64,000 bases of DNA from Methanocella_A sp049676595 (GCF_049676595.1 NZ_CP187259.1:2356001-2420000), one strand, 5' to 3'; shown: positions 22,785-31,297, counted from the first letter of the stretch. Numbers and translations: made by a program. The notes: generated by a model from the letters alone, not told the origin.

Positions 22785-23277
22785 ATCTCTTCACGCCGGT
22801 CTCTTCCTTGCTCAGCACCCGGACGATGTCGCCCCGGACTGTAACAGGGATAGGTACCATTGCTTCGGACAGCTCGACCGTAATCTCTTCCTTGGCCTCG
22901 TCGATCCTCTTGACCCGGGCCTTCTCGCCCTTGAACGGGCCGGCGGTGAGCTCGACTATGTCGCCCTCGGATATGCCGGTGACAGTCGGCTTGGGCGCCA
23001 GGAAGTGCTGAACCTCGGTGATCGAGGATGCGCCGCGGACTACGGCCTTGGCGTGAGGGATGTTCTTGATGCAGTCCTCGACGATCTCCGCCATGGGAGA
23101 CTCTACCAGTACGTAGCCTTTCAGTTCTTCGGGCACGAGCACCGAGCGTATGTCCAGGTTCTCCTTACGGGTAACCATGGCGATCAGGTTCGCCACCGAC
23201 CGCTCCTGGTTGGCGGTCGTCTTCACGGCGAAGATCGCCGACTTGGGAATTACCTGCTGGGTTGCTTCGTCTGCCAT
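22783..23277 (-). CDS. spt5: Transcription elongation factor Spt5 (NusG homologue)
   Basis: Archaeal Spt5, 164 residues, which with Spt4 clamps RNA polymerase for processive elongation. The NGN domain (IFAVKTTANQERSVANLIAM to ASSITEVQHF) is followed by a KOW domain (GDIVELTAGPFKGEKARVKRID). The frame extends upstream to 23520, but homology begins at ATG 23277, preceded by GGGGAT, so the longer version is rejected. It lies 11 bases after secE, in the usual archaeal ftsZ-secE-spt5-ribosomal order. Confidence 0.93.
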   Translation of the reverse strand: MADEATQQVIPKSAIFAVKTTANQERSVANLIAMVTRKENLDIRSVLVPEELKGYVLVESPMAEIVEDCIKNIPHAKAVVRGASSITEVQHFLAPKPTVTGISEGDIVELTAGPFKGEKARVKRIDEAKEEITVELSEAMVPIPVTVRGDIVRVLSKEETGVKR

Positions 23278-23288
23278 CTGTATCCCCG

Positions 23289-23501
23289 TTAGCCAAATAT
23301 CTTCGGCACCTGTACCATGAGCAGGTAGATTGCGAAACCGATGACTCCGATCAGCAGAATGCCCGCGCCTGCCACCTTGGCGATGGTCAAGAATTCCTCG
23401 TTGCTCGGCTTGCGCGTCAGCTGAATGATCCTGTAATACTGCTTTAAACCGCCGGTGATGTTTTCCAGCGATATCTGGTTTTGGGTTGCCTTCTCTGCCA
23501 C
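23289..23501 (-). CDS. secE: Protein translocase subunit SecE (Sec61 gamma)
   Basis: Small membrane subunit of the SecYEG translocon, 70 residues. An N-terminal amphipathic stretch (QYYRIIQLTRKPSNEEFLTI) is followed by one transmembrane helix (VAGAGILLIGVIGFAIYLLM). It starts at GTG 23501, 6 bases after GGAG. It lies between ftsZ1 and spt5, a conserved archaeal arrangement. Confidence 0.93.
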   Translation of the reverse strand: MAEKATQNQISLENITGGLKQYYRIIQLTRKPSNEEFLTIAKVAGAGILLIGVIGFAIYLLMVQVPKIFG

Positions 23502-23587
23502 AATAATCTCCGTCCTTCAAATGAATTTTAAAGAAAAGACGAATTAGATAATAATGTCCTAACGGATAAAGTTTTCGGGCATAGAAT

Positions 23588-24769
23588 TCAGGATATGAAG
23601 TCTATGCCGAACTTTTGCGTCCGAACGTTCTTGCCGGCCTGGGCCATGGGGTCCACCTTGCCCAGGATCTGGTCGGACTTCACGCCGGTGATGATGACCA
23701 TGGTCCGGATAGCGTCCTCTAAGTCGGGGTCGACGTGAGCGCCCCAGATGATCCTCGCCTCGGGGTCGATCTTGTTAGAGACCTGCTCTACGATGCTCTC
23801 TGCCTCGCTGATGCTCATGTCTTCGCCGCCGGTCACGTTGACGATGGCCGCCGTCGCAGTGGAGATGTTGACGTCCAGCAGCGGGCTTTCCAGCGCCGCG
23901 TTGATCGAGTCGATGGCCCGGCTCTCGCCCCTGGCTTCTCCTAAGCCGATCATGGCCACGCCGCCGTTGGACATGACGGTGCGGATATCGGCGAAGTCGA
24001 GGTTCACCAGGCCCGGCTTGGTGACCAGCTCGGTGATGCCCTTGACCGCGTGGGTCAGCACAGCATCAGCCACTCTGAAGGCCTTCTGGACCGGCAGGTC
24101 CGGCACGACTTCCAGCAGCTTGTCATTCGGGACCACGATGACCGTGTCCGCAGCTTCCCTGAGCTTCGCCAGGCCCCAGTCCGCGTTCCGCTTTCTGATG
24201 GCGCCCTCGGCCTTGAAAGGCGTGGTGACGACCGCTATGGTCAGCGCTCCGGCTTCTTTGGCCGCCTGGGCCACGACCGGCGCAGAGCCGGTACCGGTGC
24301 CGCCGCCGAGGCCGCAGGTGATGAATACCATATCCGACTTGATCAGCGCCGCCTTGATCTCGTTCAGGCTTTCCTTGGCCGCCCCCTCGCCGACTTCCGG
24401 CAGGCTGCCTGCCCCGAAGCCCCTGGTGAGCTTTTTGCCTATGAGGAACTTTTTGTCTGCCTGGGTGTGCAGGAGGTGCTGAGCATCCGTGTTAGCCGCA
24501 AAGAGCCGGGCTCCCGAGATGCCTTCCCGGGCCATGCGGGCGATGGAGTTAGAACCGCCTCCGCCGCAGCCTACGACCACGACGTTGGTCTTCATGTCCT
24601 TCATCATCTGCATGATCTCTTCGTCGGAGATGCCGATATCGGTCGGCGCGGCTATCTGGCCTTCGCCGTCGATGATCTGTGCCTGATGCTCTTCGCTGTC
24701 GATGATCTCTCCCTTGCCATCGATCTGTTTTGCCGATTTAGAAGTTGTATTAAAGATATTGGGTTCCAA
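23588..24769 (-). CDS. ftsZ1: Cell division protein FtsZ1, likely own start inside the dtdA frame
   Basis: Second FtsZ, 393 residues from TTG 24769. GTP-binding GCGGGGSN lies at 67-74, GGGTGTG at 155-161, and T7 NLDFADIRTVM follows; the phrase DMVFITCGLGGGTGTGSAPVVAQ matches the FtsZ1 group. GGGGATGGGG (24772-24781) precedes the TTG with good spacing, almost the same leader as ftsZ2 (GGGGATGGGATATT). The upstream DNA is AT-rich, as expected for a former intergenic spacer. There is no stop codon between dtdA and this TTG, so translation both as a separate FtsZ1 and as a dtdA fusion is possible. The 50 residues before the GTPase core are hydrophilic and unlike FtsZ2. Confidence 0.9.
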   Translation of the reverse strand: MEPNIFNTTSKSAKQIDGKGEIIDSEEHQAQIIDGEGQIAAPTDIGISDEEIMQMMKDMKTNVVVVGCGGGGSNSIARMAREGISGARLFAANTDAQHLLHTQADKKFLIGKKLTRGFGAGSLPEVGEGAAKESLNEIKAALIKSDMVFITCGLGGGTGTGSAPVVAQAAKEAGALTIAVVTTPFKAEGAIRKRNADWGLAKLREAADTVIVVPNDKLLEVVPDLPVQKAFRVADAVLTHAVKGITELVTKPGLVNLDFADIRTVMSNGGVAMIGLGEARGESRAIDSINAALESPLLDVNISTATAAIVNVTGGEDMSISEAESIVEQVSNKIDPEARIIWGAHVDPDLEDAIRTMVIITGVKSDQILGKVDPMAQAGKNVRTQKFGIDFIS

Positions 24770-26185
24770 TGCCCCATCCCCACTACCAGTATTGTAGGAA
24801 TAGTTATTTAATTTTATTCGTGTGACGCTTTCGGAAACAACTTGATCGGGGGTAATCACGGAGCCCTTTAGCCGCACACTCTCGCCCCGGGCAAGCCTGC
24901 CGAAATCTGGTCCGGGCTCGACGCCAAGCGATTTCGCCTTTTCCGGGTCGAACTTTCGCTCGGCGATGTACAGCATCTCCTCGATACAGTCGTATTTGAC
25001 AGTATAGCGCGTCTTCAGGATGGCTATGCAGCTGTCGGTAATCGTCTTTACGGCCAGATCCAGCGCTTTCTTATCCAGCCCCACCAGGAGAGGCGCCGGG
25101 CAGCCGCCATCGGTAAAGTAGATGGCAGGCTGGGAGTGGAAAACCTTTTTGACGCTTTCTCCGTCGACTTTACACGCCAGCGAGAGCAGGTCTTGGTTCA
25201 GCTCTGCGATAATCCCGAAGGGACAAGAGGCACACTTATGCGGGCCGCATACGGGCATGATCGACCGGAAGCTCTCCGGCACCTGCGGTTTCGAGAGCCC
25301 CTTTGCCGTTGCCAGGTCCCACAGGCGCTGGCACTTCAGGACCGGGTTCAGGGCTACGTCCCGGATATGGGACTCAGTGTGTGCTTCGAAGCCGTGCGCT
25401 GCCATCAGCTCGTCTATCTTTTTCCGGCTCTCCGCCGGGAGGGACTTACGATCGACGTAGGCAAGCCTGGTGCCCGACCGCTCGAAAGCCTGGGCAAAGG
25501 TCTTACCGGTCAGTAAGGAAACGTTATGATCAGCTACAATGTGGCCAAAAGCGATGTTAGCCTCCAGTGCCAGGGCAGTCTCCCGGGGGGCATAGTGATT
25601 GCCCCCGATGCCGACGTAGACCGGCGCGTCCGGGTCTTCTGCCAGGCCCATGATCGCCCTGGCGACGACCTCCCCCGCTTTTTCGTCCTTCCACTCTGCC
25701 TCGGTGCTTCCAATTTCAGCGTAGACCGACGGAGTCAGGAGATCCGACGGCCCGTGGTGAGTGGCCTCGTAGGAAACGTTATAGCCGGTGACTGAAGCCT
25801 TGAGGCTCTTGAGTATTGAAAGAGCTGCGCGCGGCGCCGCGGTGGCGAGCTCCTGCGGCCGGCCGCCGAACTTCGCCTCGCCGAAGTTGCCGGTATTGTG
25901 GACTGTCAGAGTCTTCCGCCCGTCCTTGCTCCGGTGCTTGGAGGCGAAGACGATGGTCTCCGGCTTGTGCCCTGCCGCTTCCAGCGCCCGGTCCACCCCG
26001 TCCTGAAAGACGTGGTAGTCGTCGATTTCGACCAGCTCGAAACTGCCCTGCCGGCAGATCCTGAACCGGCTGTCGGCGTGTACCTTTTCCCAGAACCCGA
26101 GCTTGAGCAGGCTGTCCCGGATTGTGACGCTGGCAAAATCCGCAGTGGACACGATGATCGTATAGCGCGCCATTGGAACATCCAT
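23588..26185 (-). CDS. dtdA: D-aminoacyl-tRNA deacylase (GEK1/DtdA type), in-frame with FtsZ1
   Basis: Residues 1 to about 460 form a GEK1-type D-aminoacyl-tRNA deacylase, which hydrolyses D-amino acids from mischarged tRNA. Motifs: IDDYHVFQDGVDRALE, FASKHRSKDGRKTLTVHNTGN, ATHHGPSDLLTPSVYAEIGS and VGIGGNHYAPR. An extension of about 150 residues with a Cys cluster (CGPHKCASCPFG) and the end segment EPGPDFGRLARGESV follow; the long form is known from haloarchaea. The frame then runs without a stop through about 40 linker residues into FtsZ1, 865 residues in all. The start ATG 26185 (MDVPMARYTIIV) follows AGGAG; the frame opens at 26290, but that part is promoter. Fusion, lost stop codon or sequence error are all possible. 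Confidence 0.8.
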   Translation of the reverse strand: MDVPMARYTIIVSTADFASVTIRDSLLKLGFWEKVHADSRFRICRQGSFELVEIDDYHVFQDGVDRALEAAGHKPETIVFASKHRSKDGRKTLTVHNTGNFGEAKFGGRPQELATAAPRAALSILKSLKASVTGYNVSYEATHHGPSDLLTPSVYAEIGSTEAEWKDEKAGEVVARAIMGLAEDPDAPVYVGIGGNHYAPRETALALEANIAFGHIVADHNVSLLTGKTFAQAFERSGTRLAYVDRKSLPAESRKKIDELMAAHGFEAHTESHIRDVALNPVLKCQRLWDLATAKGLSKPQVPESFRSIMPVCGPHKCASCPFGIIAELNQDLLSLACKVDGESVKKVFHSQPAIYFTDGGCPAPLLVGLDKKALDLAVKTITDSCIAILKTRYTVKYDCIEEMLYIAERKFDPEKAKSLGVEPGPDFGRLARGESVRLKGSVITPDQVVSESVTRIKLNNYSYNTGSGDGALEPNIFNTTSKSAKQIDGKGEIIDSEEHQAQIIDGEGQIAAPTDIGISDEEIMQMMKDMKTNVVVVGCGGGGSNSIARMAREGISGARLFAANTDAQHLLHTQADKKFLIGKKLTRGFGAGSLPEVGEGAAKESLNEIKAALIKSDMVFITCGLGGGTGTGSAPVVAQAAKEAGALTIAVVTTPFKAEGAIRKRNADWGLAKLREAADTVIVVPNDKLLEVVPDLPVQKAFRVADAVLTHAVKGITELVTKPGLVNLDFADIRTVMSNGGVAMIGLGEARGESRAIDSINAALESPLLDVNISTATAAIVNVTGGEDMSISEAESIVEQVSNKIDPEARIIWGAHVDPDLEDAIRTMVIITGVKSDQILGKVDPMAQAGKNVRTQKFGIDFIS

Positions 26186-26288
26186 TCTCGCCGCTCCTAA
26201 TAAAACTTTATATGCGGCGCTGGATAAGTCACCGCCTCCTGCCGTGGCAATATTTATTATCAGGCAAGAGAAAATATCGGTTATTACC
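26186..26288. promoter_or_regulatory. Divergent promoter region, dtdA-ftsZ1 versus 26289 gene
   Basis: On the minus strand CATATAAAG (about 26206-26214) is a TATA box about 25 bases before ATG 26185. On the plus strand AATATTTATTAT (about 26250-26261) lies about 30 bases before ATG 26289. Both indicate short-leader or leaderless mRNAs. Confidence 0.5.
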
Positions 26289-26954
26289 ATGGCTGTAGAA
26301 AATCCAGATCACGCGATCAGGATGATCATGTACCTGACCACGCAGTCCGACTATGTGACCATCCACGACATTCACAAAGACCCGTTGTCAGGGTTTGAAA
26401 GCCACGAGGAGATCAAGCCCGCGCTTAAGCTGATCTGCGACGTGCTGGAAGTGAAGATGGAGAACGACGAGCAGTCCTTGTACCGGCTGCCCCGGACTTT
26501 CGACGGCTACAGGGACGTCTTTTCGATGGTTGCGAACTCCGAGCACGTATACAGCTTCCTGTCATCCAACTACTCCCAGTCGATTCTGACCCCGGAGTTC
26601 ATCAGGGAAGCGCTGGTCCGGGTCACCCAGACACCTTACTTCAGCAGCCTCGCCTCGAAGTACCCCGAGAAGGCGAAGCCAGGGGATACGCTGCTCCAGA
26701 TGCTGGCCCAGAACCCCGGCTATCCGGCCATCGCAGCGATGTTCGGGGTCTCCCCCGCCGTGGCTACCAAGCTGCTATTCCCGGAGACCATGTCCAAGTA
26801 CGAGCTGACCCACCCCAAGATATGCCTCGACCTCACCTTCGCCGCAGACATGGTCAAGCGCGCCCCGCCCGGCACCGTGCTCTCCGTAAAATACGAGATC
26901 GTCGCCCAGGGCATGATCAACATGCAAACCAGCGGCGGCACGGGAATACCCTAA
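26289..26954 (+). CDS. Conserved-looking hypothetical protein
   Basis: Soluble protein of 221 residues; family not recognised. The N-terminus MAVENPDHAIRMIMYLT, followed by VTIHDIHKDP, could be a helical, possibly winged-helix, segment. The middle is helix-rich (FIREALVRVTQTPYFSSLA), and the C-terminus YEIVAQGMINMQTSGGTGIP is Gly/Thr-rich. There is no signal peptide or Cys cluster. ATG 26289 is chosen over GTG 26244 because the TATA box lies between them. It is divergent from dtdA-ftsZ1. Confidence 0.6.
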   Translation: MAVENPDHAIRMIMYLTTQSDYVTIHDIHKDPLSGFESHEEIKPALKLICDVLEVKMENDEQSLYRLPRTFDGYRDVFSMVANSEHVYSFLSSNYSQSILTPEFIREALVRVTQTPYFSSLASKYPEKAKPGDTLLQMLAQNPGYPAIAAMFGVSPAVATKLLFPETMSKYELTHPKICLDLTFAADMVKRAPPGTVLSVKYEIVAQGMINMQTSGGTGIP

Positions 26955-27015
26955 TATTTTTTTCAACCGCAAAGACACTTAAGTTAACTTAACTATGGCA
27001 GCACGGCTCCTTAAT

Positions 27016-27457
27016 CTGACAACTGGAAATCAAAGGATTGAACCACGGCGACACAACGACACGGAGACAATGGCGTACTACTACCACCAGATGGTAAATT
27101 GAACCACGGCGACACGGCGGCACAGAGACAACTGCAACGCCGTAACAGAGTACTACTTTTTAGTCCACGGCGACACGGAGACAACCCCTTAACCAAAAAC
27201 CGTTTACTGGCCAGGTGTTTCAGTATATCCTTATGATCAGATGACCGGTAAACTACTTTGTATAGTGTTTTTTTGTTTCTCTATTATGGTAACAATAGTA
27301 GGATTGTCTCCATGCCGTCCACCCGCCGTGCCGCCGTGGATCAATAAAAAAGAGAGCCTTGCTATTCGGATACGATTGTCTCAGTGCCGCCGTGCCGCCG
27401 TGGTTAGACCCTCTGCTCTCCAGTTGTCAAGATAAGGAGCAGTGCCGCCGTGGTTCG
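27016..27457. repeat. Quasi-palindromic element, family A (copy 1)
   Basis: The left half contains three arrays of CACGGCGACACGGAGACA-like words (about 27040-27185). The right half contains the inverse complement (GTCTCCATGCCGTCC, GCCGTGCCGCCGTGG; about 27300-27457). The core at about 27188-27266 (AACCAAAAACCGTTTACTGG to GGTAAACTACTTTG) recurs in inverse orientation at 35527-35616. Outer sequences CTGACAACTGGA and TCCAGTTGTCAAG are also inverted. No transposase gene inside. It fills the whole gap between the 26289 and 27474 genes. Confidence 0.8.
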
Positions 27458-27473
27458 AAAAGTAAACCGGCAT

Positions 27474-28013
27474 TCAGGGCTCTTTTTTCCACTCGGCGGC
27501 TAGCCTGCGGAGGTTTTTGGCGCCATCCAGCAGGGCCTGTGCATCGCCCTTTTTGCCGGCGAGCATGGCGTCGCAGGCGGCTTCCAGGTCTTTGGCGCCC
27601 TGGCGGAACTGCTTGCACTCGGTGAGCCTGGTGCGGGCATTCTGGATGTGGGTGGTTTCCTGGTCTTCGACCATGGCGAGGACTTCCCGGAACTTGCGGG
27701 AGGCTTCGTCGGTGCTGCGGGTCGCGGAGATGAATTCCTCGGCCGCCTCGACGTAGGCGCCGTGATCGTAGATGTCGAAGCCGCTCTTGATGGAGTCGAC
27801 GGCGTTTTCCAGGTGCTCGATGCCGTCTTCGTAGATCGGCTTCATGAAAGACTCCATAAACTTGCCGTCGTCGAAAGGTATCGGGGTCGCATTGACCTGT
27901 CTGGCCTCGATGTGCCGGTTTTTGGGGTTCAGCAGCCAGAGGACGATGGCCAGTGCTATCAGAATGAGCAGTATTAGTAAAACCATGGCTCCAAGTCCGG
28001 ATATATCTACCAT
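27474..28013 (-). CDS. Membrane-anchored helical protein, unknown function
   Basis: Protein of 179 residues from ATG 28013. One N-terminal membrane segment (GAMVLLILLILIALAIVLWLL) is followed by a helical cytoplasmic or external part with paired helices (DGIEHLENAVDSIKSGFDIY, GAYVEAAEEFISATRSTDEA, DLEAACDAMLAGKKGDAQAL) that looks TPR-like. The frame extends to 28046, but TTTTATATG at about 28048-28056 is the likely TATA box, so the inner start is preferred. Function unknown; perhaps a scaffold or adaptor. Confidence 0.6.
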   Translation of the reverse strand: MVDISGLGAMVLLILLILIALAIVLWLLNPKNRHIEARQVNATPIPFDDGKFMESFMKPIYEDGIEHLENAVDSIKSGFDIYDHGAYVEAAEEFISATRSTDEASRKFREVLAMVEDQETTHIQNARTRLTECKQFRQGAKDLEAACDAMLAGKKGDAQALLDGAKNLRRLAAEWKKEP

Positions 28014-28145
28014 GTATAAACCCGCCAGAAAAAGAGCGGCGATCATATAAAAGGATTAGTACCTGACATGGTCACGTCGTGAATGTTTCAGCCGGGGATC
28101 GTAAACTGGATGCATCCTTAAGAGGCGAAACCGCCTGCCCTTAAG

Positions 28146-28400
28146 TTACTTGACGAGCACGCAGAACGCTTCCTTGACCCGGTTGCCGGGGTCGCTGATC
28201 ACCTGATCGACGACTACGCCGGGCGCATTCGTATTCACGATGATTTTTGTTTCGTAGCTGTAGTATTCGCTCTGGTCGACGTGCTCGGCTACGTACCCCA
28301 TGGTTGAAAGGCTCTGGATAATGGTGTCGACGTAAAAGTTTTTAAGCTTCCCGAGGTCGGTGAACTCTGCTTCCGGCACCAGTTCTACAATCCGCATCAT
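28146..28400 (-). CDS. Small hypothetical protein
   Basis: Protein of 84 residues starting MMRIVELVPEAEFTDLGKL; no family recognised. The pattern of alternating strands and one long helix (LKNFYVDTIIQSLSTMGYVAEHV, then TKIIVNTNAPGVVVDQVI) suggests a small alpha/beta fold. The frame can also start at GTG 28415. There is no signal peptide. It is alone between two other hypothetical genes. Confidence 0.5.
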   Translation of the reverse strand: MMRIVELVPEAEFTDLGKLKNFYVDTIIQSLSTMGYVAEHVDQSEYYSYETKIIVNTNAPGVVVDQVISDPGNRVKEAFCVLVK

Positions 28401-28615
28401 GGTGATCTCATGCACCCATGATTCAAATGTACAAATATTTCAGCCAGTTGATCGTGCGGAAAAATGCTACCCGGACTGCGGACATCACGCCAGACACTAG
28501 TATTCCGCCGCGCAACGAGCGGTTAAGGCCCTACGGCTACCGCCGGCCTGACAAAAAATATATCTGGCATCAATCCCAAGGCTTATATTAAACAGGGGAA
28601 GGAGAACATCTAATT

Positions 28616-29101
28616 ATGGAACGGATTCACTATCATTTTCCGTCGCAGACAGACTTTGAGCGCAGCTATGGATACGGTGCGGACCTGAAGTTCCTGATCA
28701 AGGCGATAGCCGGCATTCATGGTAAAACGGGTTCCGCGGAGTTTGAGACCACGGGGCCGGGAGTCAGGACCCACCAGGACACAGTTAGGGCGAAGAGGGA
28801 AGTGTACGTGGATATTGCCGAAAAGCGCGTGGACTTTCTCCCGCTGACGCCGCAAAACCTGGCGACGGTATTACCGACAATCTCACACGACGGCATGGTC
28901 GATTTCCGGTTCACGGTCAAGTACTCGTACCTTGATAAGAACTTTAACAAGGGACTGCTCCAGAACGACGTGTTTCTCGTCCGCGCTACGGTCGACGGCA
29001 ACCTGAACCTGCAAGTAGCGGTACGGGATGGGCAGGGCAGGACACTGCCCGAGGAGATCGCCAACACGATCGAAACCCAGCTCAGGCATTTCAAAGGCTG
29101 A
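28616..29101 (+). CDS. Hypothetical protein upstream of the transglutaminase-like gene
   Basis: Soluble protein of 161 residues, no recognised family. ATG 28616 follows GGGGAAGGAGAAC by about 10 bases. It is rich in beta-strand-like alternation (VYVDIAEKRVDFLPL, FLVRATVDGNLNLQVAV) and has no membrane segment. It ends 11 bases before the TTG start of the secreted transglutaminase-like protein, so the two are probably one operon. Confidence 0.6.
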   Translation: MERIHYHFPSQTDFERSYGYGADLKFLIKAIAGIHGKTGSAEFETTGPGVRTHQDTVRAKREVYVDIAEKRVDFLPLTPQNLATVLPTISHDGMVDFRFTVKYSYLDKNFNKGLLQNDVFLVRATVDGNLNLQVAVRDGQGRTLPEEIANTIETQLRHFKG

Positions 29102-29112
29102 AGAGGGGTATT

Positions 29113-30855
29113 TTGGCAAAACGAGAAAGCCGACAGCTACTGATAAGACTGTCATCATTTATTCTAATCGCTTGCATATTAATCTCGGCTTACGGACTAT
29201 CGACGCTTCAAGCCGGTGCCCAGTCACTTACCGGAACGGTTATAGTAGGCGGATCTGTGAGCTCACGTTCTCACGTTACCCTGACTGACACGTTCAACGG
29301 CTATAACCTGGACTGTACGGCGATCAATGGCGGTAAAATCGTTTACTTTGCGCCGGTTTACCGGTCGGACAGCATCAACGGCTTCTCTCAGACGATCAGC
29401 AATTTCCGGATTACCCCGGGGCAGACGCCTACGTCGGTTTCGGACGAGCTGACAGATTCTTTCGGAAATCACTATAAAAAATATGAGTGGAGCCTGGACG
29501 GGTTTAAAGGCGATAAAACGATCACGATAACTACTGAATTTGATGTCACCAGCACCGGCAATCCCGCCCCGGAAACCTTCAGCGACCCGTTCCCGGTCAG
29601 CGCATCAGGAATGGGCCAGTACCTGCAAAGCACAGACCTGGCCCAGTCGTCGAACGGCGATATTAAAAACAAGGCGAGAGAGCTTACTTCGGGGGCTACG
29701 ACAGAAGCGGAAGCAGTAGACAGGATCATCAACTTCGTCCGGATGAAGATACCAAATCAGGCATCACCCGAGTCTAAAGATGCTGTCTGGTCGTTGAATC
29801 ACGACTATGGTACCTGCGTCAACCGGGCGAACCTCGCGCTGGCGCTGCTCAGGGCCGAAAACATCCCGGCCCGCTACGTGAACGGCGTGGTCAGCGACGA
29901 GCAGATCAAGGCGCCTTTCTCGTTCTCCGGGACCAGCGGCTACGCCACGTTCCGGTGGGGAAAGGAACTGCACGCCTGGATAGAAGTCTACTATCCCCAG
30001 AAAGGCTGGGTTGCCTACGATCCCTGGATGAATAAAGGCTTCATCGATCACCGGCACGTCAAAACAGGAACTGCGATAGACTCGGGCAGGCTGGACTCAG
30101 GCACCGGCGGAGCGATAGAGATGTTCAAGACGGAGAACGTAAACGAAGGCTCCACAGGTTCCATCAGTACGAGCATCACGTTCTCGGGCACCAGCGATTC
30201 AGGCGACTATACGATCAGAGGCTACAGCTCCAGCCCATCCTCGGCACTGATGATCGGCAGGGACATGGTCAATATCCCCACCCCGACACCGGTAGCGACC
30301 CCCACCCCGACAGCGACACCGGCGGTAAGCCCCACCATCACCCCAACCCCGAATGCCACAGCCACAGTAACGCCGGTTCCGGCGACGAATGTCACAGCGA
30401 CGCCCACACCAACTGCAGGCCCGTCGCTAACCGCCACCCCGACGTCCGACCCGACCGACACAGGCTACAACCCGACCATCGATAGCGACACAGCCGGAAA
30501 TTCACTGCCATATTACATTACCGGCATGGTCATCGACGATAAAACCGGGGTAAGCATAGACAACGCGGCCGTCACGATAGACGGCCAACAGGTGGATGTC
30601 GACACCGTCGGAGCATTCACGGCTAACGTCGCAGCAGGCGCCCACACTATCGGAGTCAGCGCCCCGGGATATGGCAACGGTAGCCTCGAAGTCACTGTCA
30701 CTGACAAAGACGTGCCGGTCGTCCTGAAAATGCAAAAAGCTGGAACTGGTTCCGGCGGTAATACACTATTCGGGATGCAGGTGCCAGGGTTCGGGCTGCT
30801 CCTGGCCCTCGCGGGCATCCTGCTAGCGGGGCTCTGTAGATATGGACGAACTTAA
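29113..30855 (+). CDS. Secreted transglutaminase-like protein with PGF-CTERM-like anchor
   Basis: Exported protein of 580 residues. The N-terminal signal segment (LLIRLSSFILIACILISAYG) is followed by a beta domain. A transglutaminase/protease-like core has Cys in DYGTCVNRANLALALLRA, His in GKELHAWIEVYY and Asp in GWVAYDPWMN. A Pro/Thr linker and a carboxypeptidase-regulatory-like beta domain (ITGMVIDDKTGVSIDNAAVTI) come next. The end, VPGFGLLLALAGILLA then LCRYGRT, fits the PGF-CTERM archaeosortase signal, suggesting processing and lipid attachment at the cell surface. TTG 29113 follows GAGGGG. It overlaps the next gene by 14 bases. Confidence 0.8.
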   Translation: MAKRESRQLLIRLSSFILIACILISAYGLSTLQAGAQSLTGTVIVGGSVSSRSHVTLTDTFNGYNLDCTAINGGKIVYFAPVYRSDSINGFSQTISNFRITPGQTPTSVSDELTDSFGNHYKKYEWSLDGFKGDKTITITTEFDVTSTGNPAPETFSDPFPVSASGMGQYLQSTDLAQSSNGDIKNKARELTSGATTEAEAVDRIINFVRMKIPNQASPESKDAVWSLNHDYGTCVNRANLALALLRAENIPARYVNGVVSDEQIKAPFSFSGTSGYATFRWGKELHAWIEVYYPQKGWVAYDPWMNKGFIDHRHVKTGTAIDSGRLDSGTGGAIEMFKTENVNEGSTGSISTSITFSGTSDSGDYTIRGYSSSPSSALMIGRDMVNIPTPTPVATPTPTATPAVSPTITPTPNATATVTPVPATNVTATPTPTAGPSLTATPTSDPTDTGYNPTIDSDTAGNSLPYYITGMVIDDKTGVSIDNAAVTIDGQQVDVDTVGAFTANVAAGAHTIGVSAPGYGNGSLEVTVTDKDVPVVLKMQKAGTGSGGNTLFGMQVPGFGLLLALAGILLAGLCRYGRT

Positions 30856-31297
30856 GCTAGTCGTTGCACAGGCTTTCAAAGTAAGGGGAAAGGCCAGGCT
30901 CACCAGAGCCGAGCTTGCCTTTGCCCTTTCCCTCGACCTCAAGTGGTTCAGCCCCGAGGAGAGCAAGAGTGTTATCAACGCGGGATTAAAGGCAGGGCTG
31001 CTCACCGAGGAAGATGGCAGACTAACGCCCGCCTTCGACTACAAGGCGGTAGACGTTCCCCCCGGCTTCCGTCCCGGCAAAGAGATATTTACCAAGTCGC
31101 TGCTGGAGCGCCTCGAAGTCCTCCTCGTGAACTCGGGCATCGAAGCGACCTCGGTAAGAGGGCTCATAGATAAAAAGCAGGCAGAGCTCTGCCAGCTGGT
31201 CACCCCCGAAGTCGCGGGGCTCATCATCGCCAGAGAGAGGGACCTCGAGATAACTGATTTTATCGATGAGGCACTCGGGCAGTTAATGAAAGGATGA
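30842..31297 (+). CDS. DUF2240-like archaeal protein
   Basis: Protein of 151 residues resembling the archaeal DUF2240 family (function unknown). LVVAQAFKVRGKARLTRAEL, LSLDLKWFSPEESKSVI and GLLTEEDGRLTPAFD suggest an N-terminal winged-helix-like fold, which often binds nucleic acid. The C-terminal part is helical. It overlaps the end of the transglutaminase-like gene by 14 bases and is co-transcribed with it, although there is no obvious functional link between a surface protein and a cytoplasmic one. Confidence 0.65.
   Translation: MDELKLVVAQAFKVRGKARLTRAELAFALSLDLKWFSPEESKSVINAGLKAGLLTEEDGRLTPAFDYKAVDVPPGFRPGKEIFTKSLLERLEVLLVNSGIEATSVRGLIDKKQAELCQLVTPEVAGLIIARERDLEITDFIDEALGQLMKG

Noticed and set aside
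22783..23520. 245-codon version of Spt5
   Set aside because: The first 81 codons overlap secE in another frame and have no homology; Spt5 starts at ATG 23277 with a ribosome site.
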